Origin: a virus
Virus record (IMG/VR): IMGVR_UViG_3300037264_009889
Coordinates: 1-41,080 of that record
DNA length: 41,080 nucleotides
Direction: 5' to 3' (one strand)
The notes under the pieces are model-generated. The model saw only the letters and a list, made by a program, of their open reading frames with translations, had not been told where the DNA came from and ran no database searches. The translations under genes were made by a program, and so were the position numbers. Shown here one piece after another: positions 1 to 6,897 of this stretch (positions within the stretch are counted from its first letter, which is position 1; each line of letters opens with the position of its first letter).

Positions 1-963
1 ATGCCTCAACCTCCAAACAACGACATCTATTATCAGGACGCGGATGTAATCTCTACTATCGTTAGAGATGTTATGCTTCCTGATCTACCCATGTTGAACA
101 GCATTCCCTTTACAATCGTAGATCAAAAAACTATAATTGCAAAGAGACAGACATATACTGTGGACACAGATCCCTCTAAGAAGCTCGCCTCTCAGGGCGG
201 TACTTCTATTGGTGCGTGGCCCACTATCAGCCTAACTTATGGAGATGCCGTAAATCTGAACACCTCCATGAGGAAGACTAGGGCTGAGTTTACCGTAGAT
301 GACATTAATCTTGCTTCTTTCCAGCAAGATGTAATGAAGTGCTACACTTCCGCAGCCTGGACTATTGCTGATCAGGTTAACAGTTCTCTAGTTGCCGCAA
401 TGATTGCGGAACACGGAGCGGCTCATACTATATTCGATGCATCTGTATCTGTATGGTCTGCTAACGCCGAACCGATTACGGACATTAGAAATCTTGCCCG
501 TGATATGAATGCCCGCAGAGGTTATGAACTAGATACTGTTGTGGTTCATAACGAGAACTATGACGAAATGTGGGACCACCTCGAGGTTAACGATGTTGAT
601 ATGGACTATCTGAGATCCCAAATCCCGCAGCGTGGATTCTATGATCGGATTACCTATTTGACCACGCCCAGAGTCTGGGTTATTGGAGTTTCTTCTGATA
701 CTGGACTGTCTCATGGCGGAATTATAGGTATCGGTAAGTTCCAGGGCAACCCCTGTGTTGAGAACCTTGCCTACTACGATCCGAAGTTCGGAAACAAGAA
801 AGTTGTAGAGGGCGACATGCAGGGTATTGGTTCTGCAAACCTGCCTCTTAACGTCAACCCCTACACCATGCCCGACAACAGAACGTCGATGGTCGAAATG
901 TGGATCGACAGCGTTCCCAACATCGGAAATTCCTACGGCGTAGTTTATACTACTGGCATCTGA
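1..963 (+). CDS. Major capsid protein (HK97-fold), probable
   Basis: This 320-residue protein probably forms the icosahedral head shell. Its length is typical of an HK97-fold capsid subunit. It has the usual spine-helix stretch (SFQQDVMKCY...WTIADQVNSSLVAAM, about residues 105-135), and the segment NARRGYELDTVVVHNENY (about 170-187) resembles the conserved A-domain core in which a residue range is defined and a single position is read out. The ATG is base 1 of the window, so no ribosome site can be seen and an N-terminal extension or a processed delta domain cannot be excluded. It is followed by a strong hairpin terminator and by small head-tail joining genes, which is the expected context. 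No sequence search was possible, so the assignment rests on length, pattern and position. Confidence 0.7.
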   Translation: MPQPPNNDIYYQDADVISTIVRDVMLPDLPMLNSIPFTIVDQKTIIAKRQTYTVDTDPSKKLASQGGTSIGAWPTISLTYGDAVNLNTSMRKTRAEFTVDDINLASFQQDVMKCYTSAAWTIADQVNSSLVAAMIAEHGAAHTIFDASVSVWSANAEPITDIRNLARDMNARRGYELDTVVVHNENYDEMWDHLEVNDVDMDYLRSQIPQRGFYDRITYLTTPRVWVIGVSSDTGLSHGGIIGIGKFQGNPCVENLAYYDPKFGNKKVVEGDMQGIGSANLPLNVNPYTMPDNRTSMVEMWIDSVPNIGNSYGVVYTTGI

Positions 964-992
964 GCCAGTAGTATAAACTTCTCTAATTTTTT
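942..992 (+). terminator. Hairpin terminator or attenuator at the end of the capsid gene
   Basis: A perfect 16-bp inverted repeat (942-957 pairing with 964-979) has a 6-nt loop that contains the TGA stop codon (961-963). A run of six T follows at 987-992. It ends the capsid message or lowers read-through into the downstream joining genes, which would fit the high copy number needed for capsid protein. It could also protect the 3' end of the mRNA. Confidence 0.7.
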
Positions 993-1009
993 CGGAGCAG
1001 TGAATTTGT

Positions 1010-1426
1010 ATGGAATACATAAAAAAAGAAAAGCCCGAAACTCCCAAGGTTGAACCTATTAAGCCCGAACCTATTAAATTCCGTGAACCTAAAGTTGGCG
1101 GACTTACTGTTACAAGAATCGAGGGTTTTCTACAGGATGTTAAGAAAGTTATAGACAACCTGCCCGCGGGTGAAGTTCCTGTGGAGTTCACTTATGAGAA
1201 TCAGAACGTTCGTGTAATGGGTAGGGGTATTTTCCTCCTTGTTACTAGAAAAGATCCTGCTTCTAAACTTAAGTGTGTGACTGTTGAAGCTAAGGGTCTT
1301 GAAAATCTCAATAAGGAACTTCATAGTGTAGACTTAACGAAAACTGTTAATATGTTTATAATTCCCGCGCAGATTAACAAGAAAACGCGGATGCAACAGT
1401 ATCTTGCTATATTAGTGGGAGAGTAG
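1010..1426 (+). CDS. Hypothetical protein next to capsid gene
   Basis: The 138-residue product begins with a Lys/Pro/Glu-rich tail (residues 1-30, with two KPEPIK-like repeats), followed by a compact mixed alpha/beta domain. I do not recognise a family. It sits between the capsid gene and a probable joining protein, 47 nt after the capsid stop. A head decoration, capsid-associated or connector role is therefore possible but is only inferred from position. The start ATG follows the sequence GGAGCAGTG, a plausible ribosome site. There are no membrane segments, cysteine clusters or catalytic motifs. Confidence 0.55.
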   Translation: MEYIKKEKPETPKVEPIKPEPIKFREPKVGGLTVTRIEGFLQDVKKVIDNLPAGEVPVEFTYENQNVRVMGRGIFLLVTRKDPASKLKCVTVEAKGLENLNKELHSVDLTKTVNMFIIPAQINKKTRMQQYLAILVGE

Positions 1427-1432
1427 ATTAAA

Positions 1433-1963
1433 GTGGCGGCGGCAACGGTGGCTAATTATTTAGATGTTTATTTTCCTGGCGCAAAAACTCAGTTGGATGT
1501 TATTTCTACATCACTATATACTGAATTAGTAGCCAATGCCGCAGCTTCTCTTGAATTTTTTAATCATGATTTTTTAACCGATTCTCAAATTGTTCAAGCC
1601 CAAGCACTTTTGGTCGCTATCGATTGCGGGGGTATGCCGGGCCTGGCGGGATGGTCGCAAGAGCGTCATTATCAGAAATTAAAGGTGGCCGACCGCACCT
1701 GGTCTAATACAGATACGAAAGATTGGGCTATTGGAGAATTTTGCAGACTTCTTAAGATTACTTTACCTGAGTATACTGCGAAGACTTCTACAGTTAGGGA
1801 AGCGCAGTTTAATGTCTATAAAACGAATTCTCTTTTTATTTCCGAACACCCATTAGATCAGAGGGCTAGGGTGTTTAGGGATTACGAATTGGATGATTCT
1901 AGGACTGAACAAGAAGCAAATCCTAGAATTAAAAATTATTATCCTTTGGATAATAGATACTAA
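1433..1963 (+). CDS. Probable head-tail connector/adaptor protein
   Basis: This 176-residue protein is mostly predicted helical in its first half (a hydrophobic-rich segment around residues 20-70). It contains WSQERHYQKLKVADRTWSNTD (about residues 75-95). Size, helical content and location directly after the capsid region match gp6/gp15-type adaptor proteins that bind the portal ring, but I see no diagnostic motif. The start is GTG, six bases after the previous stop, so the two genes are probably translated from one message. It is the last structural gene before the first homing cassette. Confidence 0.5.
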   Translation: MAAATVANYLDVYFPGAKTQLDVISTSLYTELVANAAASLEFFNHDFLTDSQIVQAQALLVAIDCGGMPGLAGWSQERHYQKLKVADRTWSNTDTKDWAIGEFCRLLKITLPEYTAKTSTVREAQFNVYKTNSLFISEHPLDQRARVFRDYELDDSRTEQEANPRIKNYYPLDNRY

Positions 1964-1990
1964 ACTTTTATATTTTGTCAAAACTTTTTA

Positions 1991-2033
1991 ACCGATAACT
2001 TTATATACTATTAAGTGTACAATATACTCTTAA
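1991..2033 (+). promoter_or_regulatory. Archaeal promoter with candidate RHH operator, cassette 1
   Basis: The BRE-like ACCGATAAC (1991-1999) is followed by the TATA box TTTATATA (2000-2007). Two direct copies of ATATACT-N-TTAA lie at 2003-2014 and 2022-2033, overlapping the TATA box and the expected start of transcription (about 2028). The same arrangement precedes the paralogous cassette at 4375. This suggests binding and autorepression by the RHH protein encoded next. The TATA position also argues for the RHH start at ATG 2045 rather than the in-frame GTG at 2015. Confidence 0.7.
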
Positions 2034-2044
2034 GGTGTTATATA

Positions 2045-2200
2045 ATGAATCCAAAATTACAGAGTGAAATAGTTTCTTTTAGGATGTCGGATATTATTAA
2101 GACCAAGCTGAATAAATTAGCCGGAATTGAAGGTATGAGTTTGGCTGCATATATGAGGCACTGGATTTCGATAGAGTATGACAAAAAGGTTAAAAATTAG
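2045..2200 (+). CDS. Ribbon-helix-helix DNA-binding protein, cassette 1
   Basis: A 51-residue protein of the Arc/MetJ/CopG type: a short basic beta-strand (IVSFRMSD) is followed by two helices (IIKTKLNKLAGIEGMS and LAAYMRHWISIEY). Such proteins bind DNA as dimers and usually repress their own promoter. An AAGGTG ribosome site sits 8 nt before the chosen ATG. The gene is 15 nt upstream of a zinc-ribbon/HNH endonuclease gene and shares its promoter. Its paralogue at 4435 matches at 36 of 50 aligned positions by my count and has the same neighbour, so the pair behaves as a unit. It probably limits endonuclease expression. Confidence 0.75.
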   Translation: MNPKLQSEIVSFRMSDIIKTKLNKLAGIEGMSLAAYMRHWISIEYDKKVKN

Positions 2201-2500
2201 TTTGGTACATTTTATATGACCCAGAATAATATTTGTAAATGTTTTTATTGTGGCGAAGATTTTAAAGTTTCTCCCTCTGTTATGAAAAATGGAGGTAAAA
2301 AATTTTGTTCAATAAAGTGTAGCAGATTATTTAAATCTATTCTGAAATGTTTACAGTGCGGAAAAGAGTTTCGCGCAGAAAGATCAGCTAAAAGAAAATT
2401 TTGTTCTTTAAGTTGCTTTTATGAGTATACAAGAGAACATCCCAACAAAGTTAAACACGAAAATAACCGCAAATGTTTGTGTTGCGAAAAAGAGTTTTAT

Positions 2501-2793
2501 CTCACGGGGTTAAGGGGCCAAGAAGACCCCAGAGCGAAGGTCAAGAGACCTGAGACCCCCTCGCCCTTCAGGGTAGGGATGAATTGGCCCCTTAAAGGAT
2601 TACTTTCTTGCGCCTCCATCTTAAGCGAAAAGTATAAATATCATTAGGTCATATAGATATTGTTTGGTTTGTCTCTAGCAGTTGAAAAGACTCAAGAGAC
2701 GCTCACAAAACCACTCAAATAATTGGCCTGGGGCTACATGCCATCGGTTGAAAGGCCGTAGAAGCCCCATCCTTCAGGGTGGGGAGTAGTCAC
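2501..2793 (+). mobile_element. Solo IS200/IS605-type element (TnpB-less, omega-RNA bearing)
   Basis: A 293-bp insertion lies within the zinc-ribbon HNH gene. Its left flank is TTTTAT. A perfect 12-bp inverted repeat (2510-2521 with 2584-2595) forms a left-end hairpin. It then shares TTAAGCGAAA plus an adjacent TATA box (2621-2640) with the TnpB element (19494-19513). Its right end has the CTGGGGCTAC...CCGTAGAAGCCC scaffold and a terminal hairpin ending in GTAGTCAC, matching the right end of the TnpB element. No tnpA or tnpB is present, so it would need enzymes in trans. Boundaries are set by exact restoration of the host gene frame on excision. There is no target duplication, as is normal for this family. 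Confidence 0.85.
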
Positions 2794-2813
2794 TGTAATC
2801 CTGGCAATATCGA
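2720..2813 (+). ncRNA. Omega-RNA (reRNA) of the solo element, with guide into the HNH gene
   Basis: The scaffold resembles that of the TnpB element: CTGGGGCTAC at 2728-2737, CCGTAGAAGCCCC near 2757-2769, and a terminal hairpin CCCCATCC/GGGTGGGG. The element ends at 2793, so the guide would begin at 2794 (TGTAATCC...) and target the uninterrupted endonuclease gene next to TTAT. The RNA could be used in trans by the TnpB at 19542. Exact 5' and 3' ends are guesses. Confidence 0.6.
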
Positions 2814-3854
2814 AAGAGGCGGCGGAAAGTTCTGTAATAGAGATTGTTATGCTAAATACCAAACAAAAGCTCGAGTTAATAATTATGTTTGTGATTTTTG
2901 TGGTAAAGAAATTTTTATACGATCCTCTCGACTTAAAGTAAACAAGAACAGTTTTTGTTCCGAGAAGTGTGCTCATAAATTTTCTAAAATAGTGGCTAAA
3001 AGAGTGGTTAATAATTGTAAATGCTTATTTTGCGGGGAAGAATTTTATACTCCTCATTCTAGACTTTTATTGGGAGGCGGAAAATATTGTTCTAAGAAAT
3101 GCTCCTCTGATTCTAGATTAGGATTAAAGAAACTTAATTCTAATAATTGCAAGTGTTTAATTTGTGGTAAAGAATTTTATAGAAATCAGGCAAAAATAAA
3201 CCAATCTAAGAATGAATATTGTTCGAGAGAATGTTATGGGAAATCAAGGAGTGTGAAAAATATAGAAAATATGTGTAAGTTTTGTGGCAAGGTTATTAAT
3301 GTAATTCCTTCTAGGGCAAAAGATGGAAATGGGAAATATTGTTCAAATAAGTGTTATCGTGATGATCACAAAGCAATTCAAAGAATTTGTAAAATTTGCG
3401 GGGAAAGGGTTTTATTTAAGACCGTCTATAGTATCTAAAGGGCGAGGAATCTATTGTTCAAAGGTTTGTTATGTAAAAGATAAGACGGGAGCAGGAAATC
3501 CTAATTGGCGAGGAGGTCTTTCTTTTGAGCCTTATTGTCCCGAGTGGAACCCCGGATTAAGACGACGGATTCGAGCCTTTTTTAACTATGAATGTCTTTT
3601 GTGCGGAAAATCAACAGAAAAAAATGGTCAGCAACTCTCTTGTCATCATGTAGAGTACAACAAAATGGCGTGTTGCGACGGAAAGCCAGTTCAATTTGCA
3701 GCATTATGTCGTAGTTGCCACACGAAAACAAATTTTAATCGCGAGAGGTGGAGGACTTTGATTCACGCTATTATTGAAGAAGTTTACAATAATAGGTCGT
3801 ATTTTACAAAAGATGAATGGCGGGTGTTATGTGAAGTCTGAGTGTTCTTTTTAT

Positions 3855-3874
3855 TTAATTCATATTTTTAAAAT
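3855..3874 (+). promoter_or_regulatory. Recurrent intergenic motif, copy 1
   Basis: TTAATTCATATTTTTAAAAT lies 44 bp before the ATG at 3918 and 14 bp after the stop of the broken HNH gene. Near-identical copies lie at 5859, 8557, 20801 and 25546, and a weaker one at 39271, each upstream of a structural gene. It may be a late promoter element, a T-rich archaeal terminator, or both. Confidence 0.6.
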
Positions 3875-3917
3875 CCCGTTTAATACTTATTTAAAGTAAT
3901 ATAATTTGGAGTATTTT

Positions 3918-4340
3918 ATGAGTGGACTAGATATAGATCCATCAACAATCACGCCTGAGAATATTCCGTCCGTACTTGGGGCGATGGTTAATGAACTGCG
4001 AAACATTAACCAGAAAATGGATGGTAGATTTGATGTCTTGACCTCATCTATCGCTAGTCAGGGAGTAATTCTTACAGCCATGAATTTGCAAGTCACTATA
4101 TTAACAAGTATGAATGAGCGGCTTGTGTTAGCTGAGAAACGACTATGCGAAATAGACGACACGCTGGAAAATCATGAACGGATATTCTGGACTCCTCTAA
4201 AGGTAACAGGCAGGGATCTCTTACCTTGGATGTGGCGAAACAAAGGGGCGATGGCAGTAATAATAGCCACGATTGCAGGAATAGATTGGGTTGTGCGGGC
4301 GATTCAGTGGGCGTTAGTTCCTCCGGTCAATTTACCGTGA
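3918..4340 (+). CDS. Coiled-coil protein with a C-terminal membrane segment
   Basis: A 140-residue protein. Residues 20-95 are helical with heptad-like spacing (NELRNINQKMDGRFDVLTSS and onward). About residues 100-125 (MWRNKGAMAVIIATIAGIDW) form a hydrophobic segment consistent with a membrane anchor, followed by a short amphipathic tail. The ATG at 3918 is preferred over an in-frame TTG at 3906 because GGAG lies 6 nt upstream. The shape resembles spanin- or holin-like accessory proteins, or a tail/connector protein with a membrane-active tip; no family is recognised. It stands alone between the two homing cassettes, with its own upstream intergenic motif. Confidence 0.6.
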   Translation: MSGLDIDPSTITPENIPSVLGAMVNELRNINQKMDGRFDVLTSSIASQGVILTAMNLQVTILTSMNERLVLAEKRLCEIDDTLENHERIFWTPLKVTGRDLLPWMWRNKGAMAVIIATIAGIDWVVRAIQWALVPPVNLP

Positions 4341-4356
4341 GTCTAGTAGTTAATTT

Positions 4357-4374
4357 TATATAATTCAGATTTTT
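4357..4374 (+). repeat. Left 18-bp direct repeat flanking homing cassette 2
   Basis: TATATAATTCAGATTTTT at 4357-4374 is repeated exactly at 5859-5876. The two copies bracket the promoter, RHH gene and HNH gene. The left copy runs straight into the cassette promoter (GACCGATAAC) instead of the usual AAAAT, so the intergenic motif appears to have been split and duplicated by the cassette. Confidence 0.75.
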
Positions 4375-4419
4375 GACCGATAACTTTATATACTATTAAC
4401 GACTACAATATACTGTTAA
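4375..4419 (+). promoter_or_regulatory. Archaeal promoter with candidate RHH operator, cassette 2
   Basis: The BRE-like GACCGATAAC (4375-4384) and TATA box TTTATATA (4385-4392) are followed by direct repeats ATATACT-N-TTAA at 4388-4399 and 4408-4419. The arrangement matches that of cassette 1, although the bases between the repeats differ, which argues that the repeats are functional. Confidence 0.7.
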
Positions 4420-4434
4420 GTTGTGGTGTTGAAA

Positions 4435-4587
4435 ATGAATTCTAAGTTGCAGGAAAAAGTAATTTCGGTTCGAATGTCGGAGATTATTAAAAATAAACTC
4501 GATAAATTGGCAGAAATTGAAGGAATGAGTTTAGCTGCATATATGAGACACTGGATTTCGACAGAGTATAATAGAAAGGTTGTTTAG
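4435..4587 (+). CDS. Ribbon-helix-helix DNA-binding protein, cassette 2
   Basis: A short gene encoding 50 residues, with basic strand VISVRMSE, helices IIKNKLDKLAEIEGM and SLAAYMRHWISTEY, and the typical length of an RHH repressor subunit. It is a paralogue of the protein at 2045, with the centre (IEGMSLAAYMRHWIS) identical. It lies 12 nt upstream of the intact zinc-ribbon HNH gene behind one promoter. A GTGGTG ribosome site precedes the ATG. The likely role is autorepression of the homing cassette. It is small enough to be missed by length-filtered gene callers. Confidence 0.75.
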   Translation: MNSKLQEKVISVRMSEIIKNKLDKLAEIEGMSLAAYMRHWISTEYNRKVV

Positions 4588-4599
4588 AGTTGGTTTAGA

Positions 4600-5865
4600 A
4601 TGGCTCTTGAGAATAATTGCGTGTGCTTATATTGCGGGAAGGGGTTTCACGCACCGCCCTCTCATGTGAGTAAAAGAAAATATTGTTCAAAAGGGTGTCA
4701 ATATAATGCACAAAACGAAGAAACAAATTGTGCGTGTAAATGTTGCGGGAAAAGGTTTTATGTTACCCCGCTACACATAAATCCGAATGGGAATTATTGT
4801 TCTAATGAATGTAAATATAAGAGAAATTTTAATTGTAAATGTTTACGATGTGGAAAAGAATTTCGTGTATTTCCGTTGGTTAAAAGTATTGGAAAAGGCA
4901 AGTATTGTTCTAAAGAATGTATGGATAAAAGAGAAAATAATTGTAGATGTTTAAATTGTGGTAAAGAATTCTATAGAAATATCTCACATATGAATAAAGG
5001 ATCGGAAGATTTTTGTTGCTCTGATTGTTATTATGAGTATAGAGCAATATATCCGAAGAAAAAGGTTCATATAAATAATTGTAAATGTTTAAGGTGTGGA
5101 AAAGAATTTTATACTTATCTCTCTGGAATAAAGAGGGGTGGCGGAAAGTATTGTTCTCCAAAATGTAGAGGTAGAGAATCTAAAGTATTTAAATGTTTAA
5201 CGTGTGGTAAAGAATTTCAAAGAGGGCTTTCTTGGTTAAAGCGAGGTACGGTAAAGTATTGTTCTAGAGAATGTCGAAATAAGCGAGAGCGTCGAAATAA
5301 ACGAGAACTAAATTGTAAATGTGTCCAGTGTGGAAGAGAATTTCGCAGATCTCCGCGACAAATTGAGAATGGAGTTGGAAAATATTGCTCAAAAAATTGT
5401 CAAAACGAGGGGCACGAAAAAGTTAAGGGGACTTGTGAATTTTGTGGAAAAAAATTTTATAAATTTCGTTATAAAGAAAAAATAAACAGAGGGAAGTATT
5501 GTTCTAGGTCGTGTGCTAGAAAGGATAAGGTGGGTGAAAAGAGTCCAAGTTGGAGAGGAGGTTTAAGTTTTAAAAAATACTGTAAATTTTTTAATAATAC
5601 TTTTAAAGAGAAAATTAGAGAAAGGTTTGATAGAAATTGTTTTATGTGTAATAAATCTGAGCAAGAAAATGAACAAAGGCTTTCTGTACATCACATAGAT
5701 TATTTCAAAGCCTCTATATGCCGCGGGAGAGATTGGGCTTTTGTGCCATTGTGTAAGTCTTGTCACTCAAGAACGGGACACAATCGTTATGTTTGGTTTA
5801 ATTTATTAATTAATTATTGGGTTTTGAACCCCGAAATTAATTTAAGGTTGACTTTTAATATATAA
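4600..5865 (+). CDS. Zinc-ribbon array HNH homing endonuclease, intact
   Basis: This 421-residue protein should nick or cut DNA at a site that lacks the cassette. Residues 1-300 hold eight zinc-binding units of about 30-35 residues (pattern C-x2-C-GKEF...KYC-S-x2-C). A link (GEKSPSWRGGL) leads to an HNH nuclease domain with C-x2-C (NCFMCNKS), the catalytic His pair in SVHHIDY (about 365-366) and the second zinc pair CKSCHSRTGHNRY. The array probably reads DNA in a modular way, though this is inference. The stop codon TAA lies inside the right flanking direct repeat. Cassette 1 has the same eight-unit plan, so the number is conserved. Strong A-rich codon bias sets it apart from the structural genes. 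Confidence 0.8.
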   Translation: MALENNCVCLYCGKGFHAPPSHVSKRKYCSKGCQYNAQNEETNCACKCCGKRFYVTPLHINPNGNYCSNECKYKRNFNCKCLRCGKEFRVFPLVKSIGKGKYCSKECMDKRENNCRCLNCGKEFYRNISHMNKGSEDFCCSDCYYEYRAIYPKKKVHINNCKCLRCGKEFYTYLSGIKRGGGKYCSPKCRGRESKVFKCLTCGKEFQRGLSWLKRGTVKYCSRECRNKRERRNKRELNCKCVQCGREFRRSPRQIENGVGKYCSKNCQNEGHEKVKGTCEFCGKKFYKFRYKEKINRGKYCSRSCARKDKVGEKSPSWRGGLSFKKYCKFFNNTFKEKIRERFDRNCFMCNKSEQENEQRLSVHHIDYFKASICRGRDWAFVPLCKSCHSRTGHNRYVWFNLLINYWVLNPEINLRLTFNI

Positions 5866-5881
5866 TTCAGATTTTTAAAAT
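5859..5881 (+). promoter_or_regulatory. Recurrent intergenic motif, copy 2, and right 18-bp repeat
   Basis: TATATAATTCAGATTTTTAAAAT lies 34 bp before the ATG at 5915. Its first 18 bases duplicate 4357-4374 across the homing cassette. The endonuclease stop codon (5863-5865) is inside it. This copy keeps the full motif, so it is probably the one still serving the downstream head-tail genes. Confidence 0.65.
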
Positions 5882-5914
5882 GTCCTTTTTAATCTTGATT
5901 TAAGTCTTTATCAA

Positions 5915-6496
5915 ATGATTGGATCGGAACAGTTTACAGTGATACGTCCAAGTACGTTTATTTTCAGTGGAACGGCAGGTACAACTAAAGTTCCTACCAC
6001 GCAGCCTCCCGCTAATGGATGTTATTTACGCTTGGAAGGACTTGTGGCGGGGGTGGCTGGAAATGTTATCATAACTGGTACCGCTACTGATTCTAGCGCT
6101 ACCGAAACTATTTTATCTACGAACTTTGATTCTGATAAAATTGCTATATCGGCGAAGAAGTGGACAAATATTTCTAATATAAACATCGCGGCATCGTGGG
6201 TAAGTATGGTGGTCTATCCAGCTTCTAGTTCTGGTGATAAAATAAATTTTGGAAGTGGAAGTTATACTTCATTTTCGATATTGGCTGACGCATATGATGC
6301 AAATTTGAACCAGTTTCGCGGATATTATCAGCAAGATGCTGGAGAGGTTGCCAAGTCCTTTAAGATGCTAATGTATGATGGAAGATATACACTTCTTGCC
6401 GAGGATCTTATAACTATTTTTGGGAAGCAATATAAGGTTGTAGATGTTAATTCGGAGCACGGTTTATATAGTGCGTTTCTTTCAACTATGAGGTGA
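5915..6496 (+). CDS. Probable head-completion/head-tail joining protein
   Basis: This 193-residue protein is rich in beta-strand and small residues. Its end (DLITIFGKQYKVVDVNSEHGLYSAFLSTM) resembles the C-terminal strand of small phage joining proteins, in which a measured quantity is 'set' and then 'returned' in adjacent strands. It lies first in a run of three closely spaced genes (5915, 6504, 6898) that precede the tape measure, as head-closure, tail-completion and tail-terminator genes do. No membrane segment or catalytic motif is present. The assignment is mainly from context. Confidence 0.5.
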   Translation: MIGSEQFTVIRPSTFIFSGTAGTTKVPTTQPPANGCYLRLEGLVAGVAGNVIITGTATDSSATETILSTNFDSDKIAISAKKWTNISNINIAASWVSMVVYPASSSGDKINFGSGSYTSFSILADAYDANLNQFRGYYQQDAGEVAKSFKMLMYDGRYTLLAEDLITIFGKQYKVVDVNSEHGLYSAFLSTMR

Positions 6497-6503
6497 ATGG
6501 AGA

Positions 6504-6890
6504 ATGGGGAATGCTGCACAAGTAGCTGCGGAGATGGAGATGTATGCTCTAAAAAAATGGGCAACCACTGAGCTATATGTGCGGCAGTTCTCGAATGATA
6601 GTGAGGAGAGATCAAGATCGCTTGCTCCTGGCCCGGACACTGGAACACTTGATGCGAGCATTAAAAGTGAAGAAAAATCTCTCGGAGTTTTCAATTTACA
6701 GGTACAAAATTTCATAGAACCAAATGTTAATCCAGATACTGGGTTTACTGCCGATGTTTACGGTCGGCATCTAAACGACGGTCACTACTCGATTTTTCGC
6801 AGAATGAGCATTCCCCCAATTCTGTATATGGAAACTGGAGCTGAAGAATGCTACGTTGAGTTATTGGGAAAATTAGAAAATTTGTGGTGA
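6504..6890 (+). CDS. Probable neck/tail-completion protein (HK97 gp10-like position)
   Basis: A 128-residue protein with an N-terminal helix (AAQVAAEMEMYALKKWATTELYVRQF) and a C-terminal half rich in aromatic residues. The segment KSEEKSLGVFNLQVQ is followed by YGRHLNDGHYSIFRR. It starts 7 nt after the preceding stop. In many siphoviruses the gene at this place encodes the HK97-gp10-like protein that joins neck and tail tube; I see no decisive motif. Its stop codon overlaps the GGTGAT ribosome site of the next gene, which implies coupled translation. Confidence 0.45.
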   Translation: MGNAAQVAAEMEMYALKKWATTELYVRQFSNDSEERSRSLAPGPDTGTLDASIKSEEKSLGVFNLQVQNFIEPNVNPDTGFTADVYGRHLNDGHYSIFRRMSIPPILYMETGAEECYVELLGKLENLW

Positions 6891-6897
6891 TTTATTT

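Larger units (their letters stand above)
2216..3841 (+). pseudogene. Zinc-ribbon array HNH homing endonuclease, broken by insertion and frameshift
   Basis: The intact ancestor would be about 443 residues: eight C-x2-C...C-x3-C zinc-binding units of about 30 residues, then an HNH nuclease domain with SCHHVEYN and CRSCHTKTNFNRE near the end. Two lesions are visible. A 293-bp mobile element occupies 2501-2793; removing it joins ...KEFY to CNPGNIERGGGKFC in frame, giving exactly the seven-residue spacing seen in the intact paralogue at 4600. A G is also gained in the run near 3403-3406, so the frame used up to about 3405 ends at 3438 and the HNH part continues in another frame. Subtracting 293 and 1 leaves 444 whole codons. 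The HNH residues look intact, so the decay may be recent. Fragments could still be translated. Confidence 0.85.

Noticed and set aside
2779-3438. Separate zinc-ribbon protein starting at GTG 2779
   Set aside because: The first residues are encoded by the right end of a mobile element, and the frame is the continuation of the interrupted HNH gene.
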